Positions 39,375-40,800 of a DNA stretch of 40,800 bases are shown in pieces; the first letter of the stretch is position 1, and each line of letters opens with the position of its first letter. The position numbers and the translations under genes are program-made. Source of the DNA: an uncultured Haloferula sp. (GTDB taxonomy: Bacteria > Verrucomicrobiota > Verrucomicrobiae > Verrucomicrobiales > Akkermansiaceae); NCBI GenBank assembly GCA_946885645.1, contig CAMPGU010000004.1:1-40800 (forward strand), in the 5' to 3' direction. The notes beneath the pieces are model-generated. The model was not told the origin of the DNA. It worked only from the letters and a program-made list of their open reading frames with translations, and searched no databases.

Positions 39375-40800
39375 TTGTCCTTCAATCTCCATAACCTCCA
39401 CTTCTCGCCCACGCCCGTCACTCTGGCGATCGGGCTGGGGGCGCTCGTTCTCGTCGGGGTGCTGTGCGTGCTGTCGTGGAGGCGCAGCCTGCATCCGCGG
39501 CGGACGGCCGTGCTGGAGAGCCTGCGCTTCCTCTGCGCGCTGATCGTGGTGCTCTTGCTGTGGAAACCGGAGTGGCTGGCGGTGATCCATCCGGTGACCA
39601 AGCCCCGGATCGCGATCCTGTGGGATGCTTCGAAGTCGATGGAAACGCTCGACGCCGAGCTCCCCGCCCTTTTCTCCCCGGGCAAGGAGATCGTGTCCCG
39701 CGCCGAGTGGACGAAGACCGCCATCGGAAGCGCCATCTGGGCCCCGCTGCGCGAGGGCGGCGCGAACGACGTGGTGGAGCGCTCCTTCTCCGCCCCGCCC
39801 GAGGACCCTGCCGCCACCGCGCTGGCGGGGACGGATCTCTCCACGCCCATCGAGGACCTCCTGGAAAACGAGACGAACCTGCGCGCGGCGGTGCTGCTTT
39901 CCGATGGCGACTATAATACCGGCCAGCCGCCGGTCGTCGCCGCCCAAAAGCTTCTCCAGCGCGGCGTCCCGCTTTTCACCATCCCCGTCGGCAGCCGCAA
40001 GCGCCTGCCCGACATCGATCTGCTCGCCGTCACCGCCCCCGCCTACGGCATCGTCGGCGAGAACGTCCAGATCCCCTTCACCGTCCGCTCATCCCTGGAC
40101 CGGGAAGTCCGCACGATCGTCCGGCTGAAGGACGACAGCGGGCGGGAAAAGACCAAGCAGATCGTCCTGGCCCCGGGCACGGAGACCTACGACGCGATCC
40201 TGTGGAAGCTCGATAAGGAAGGTTCCGCTACCTTGGAACTCTCCATCCCCACCGCCGAGGGCGAACGCATCGCCGCGAACAACGCGCGGAAATTCACGCT
40301 CTCCGGCCGCCCGGAATCGATCAAGGTGCTCGTCATCGAGACCCTGCCGCGCTGGGAATATCGCTACCTGAGAAACGCCCTCTCCCGTGATCCCGGGGTG
40401 GATCTTTCCTGCCTGCTCTTCCACCCCCAGCTCGGAAAAGGCGATGGCCCGGACTACATCCAGGACTTCCCGTCCAAGCCGGAGGATCTCTCGAAGTACG
40501 ACGTCGTCTTCATCGGCGATGTGGGCGTCGCCCCCGATCAGCTCACGAAGGAGCAATGCGAACTCCTGCGCGGCCTGGTGGAGAACCAGGCGAGCGGGAT
40601 CGTCTTCATGCCCGGCCCGCAGGGGAACCAGTTTACCCTGCTGGACACGGCCCTGGGCGATCTGATCCCGGTGAATCTCGATTCGGAGAACAAGACCGGC
40701 ATCCACGATCCCGTGGCATCCCCGCTCACCCTCACCGGCGAAGGCCGCGGCTCGCTGCTCACCATGATGGCGGACTCGGAGGAGTCGAATCCCGACGTCT
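39375..40800 (+). CDS. VWA-domain membrane protein, partial (runs off the right edge)
   Basis: At least 475 residues. An in-frame TAG lies at 39354 and the only usable start codon after it is TTG at 39375 (LSFNLHNLHFSPTPVTLAIG). Two N-terminal helices follow (LAIGLGALVLVGVLCVLSW and LRFLCALIVVLLLWKPEWL). A VWA-like domain then begins with ILWDASKSME and LLSDGDYNTG. The visible end contains a glutamine-amidotransferase-like segment (IKVLVIETLPRWEYRYLRNA and YDVVFIGDVGV). It is the fourth core gene of the MoxR operon; such large BatB/BatA-like proteins close these operons. Confidence 0.88.
   Translation, partial: MSFNLHNLHFSPTPVTLAIGLGALVLVGVLCVLSWRRSLHPRRTAVLESLRFLCALIVVLLLWKPEWLAVIHPVTKPRIAILWDASKSMETLDAELPALFSPGKEIVSRAEWTKTAIGSAIWAPLREGGANDVVERSFSAPPEDPAATALAGTDLSTPIEDLLENETNLRAAVLLSDGDYNTGQPPVVAAQKLLQRGVPLFTIPVGSRKRLPDIDLLAVTAPAYGIVGENVQIPFTVRSSLDREVRTIVRLKDDSGREKTKQIVLAPGTETYDAILWKLDKEGSATLELSIPTAEGERIAANNARKFTLSGRPESIKVLVIETLPRWEYRYLRNALSRDPGVDLSCLLFHPQLGKGDGPDYIQDFPSKPEDLSKYDVVFIGDVGVAPDQLTKEQCELLRGLVENQASGIVFMPGPQGNQFTLLDTALGDLIPVNLDSENKTGIHDPVASPLTLTGEGRGSLLTMMADSEESNPDV

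Overview
The window is GC-rich (roughly two thirds G+C), tightly packed chromosomal DNA. Several things point to a member of the Verrucomicrobiota, probably close to the Luteolibacter/Haloferula group of Verrucomicrobiae. It has a PEP-CTERM protein ending in an Arg-rich tail, a DUF1080 (3-keto-disaccharide hydrolase) protein, a TIGR03790-type protein, a GxGYxYP protein and a Tat-exported enolase-superfamily protein. It also has a MoxR/DUF58/BatA-type operon carrying four-helix-bundle genes, and many GTG/TTG starts. The assignment rests on gene content and is an inference.

Layout. 1-2.8 kb: the end of a DUF5808-like membrane protein gene and recN on the minus strand, then a divergent metallo-beta-lactamase-fold hydrolase. 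2.9-10.3 kb (plus): a TIGR03790-type exported protein overlapping a DUF2851 protein, dprA, a small membrane protein and topB, followed by tRNA-Ser(TGA). 10.6-14.8 kb (minus): an accessory island of small enzymes (TfoX-like, two RibD/DHFR-like reductases, a P-loop kinase, GFA, SRPBCC and ArsR) with two decayed gene remnants. 15.1-15.7 kb: a membrane protein and XRE regulator pair behind nested palindromes. 15.7-19.4 kb (minus): a Tat-exported enolase-superfamily protein and a GxGYxYP/discoidin protein behind a perfect 20-bp palindrome. 19.5-25.2 kb: a DtxR-type regulator divergent from a five-gene metal ABC import operon (lipoprotein, outer-membrane beta-barrel, ATPase, two permeases) whose H/H/E/D ligand set suggests manganese or iron. 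25.3-31.2 kb: small unknowns, cysS, hemB, a PEP-CTERM protein, and ribBA with rhaM. 31.5-33.1 kb (minus): rpsM-rpsK-rpsD with a clear terminator. 33.3-40.8 kb: a DUF1080 protein and a divergent moxR-DUF58-BatA-VWA operon that runs off the right edge.

The most interesting structure is a set of small elements with terminal inverted repeats, all lying between co-directional genes. Two families are present. Family A arms share a TAAGCACTAAT core. Family B arms are built from AGACCAGA/CCAGAG repeats. Each family has one full copy enclosing a four-helix-bundle (S23/TIGR02436-like) gene and one short hairpin-only copy. Both full copies sit in the MoxR operon; the short copies sit between the DUF2851 gene and dprA and inside the metal-transport operon. 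The layout resembles the intervening sequences of 23S rRNA genes, but inside protein-coding operons.

Separately, there are REP-like palindromes. One family (three clusters, eight units) has a GTAG head, a stem with compensatory base changes and an invariant GTGA loop, the hallmarks of RAYT-type REP sequences. A second REP-like pair lies at 14.8-15.0 kb, and a pair of related GC hairpins lies at 31.4 kb. No CRISPR array, prophage, rRNA gene, transposase or recognisable riboswitch was seen.
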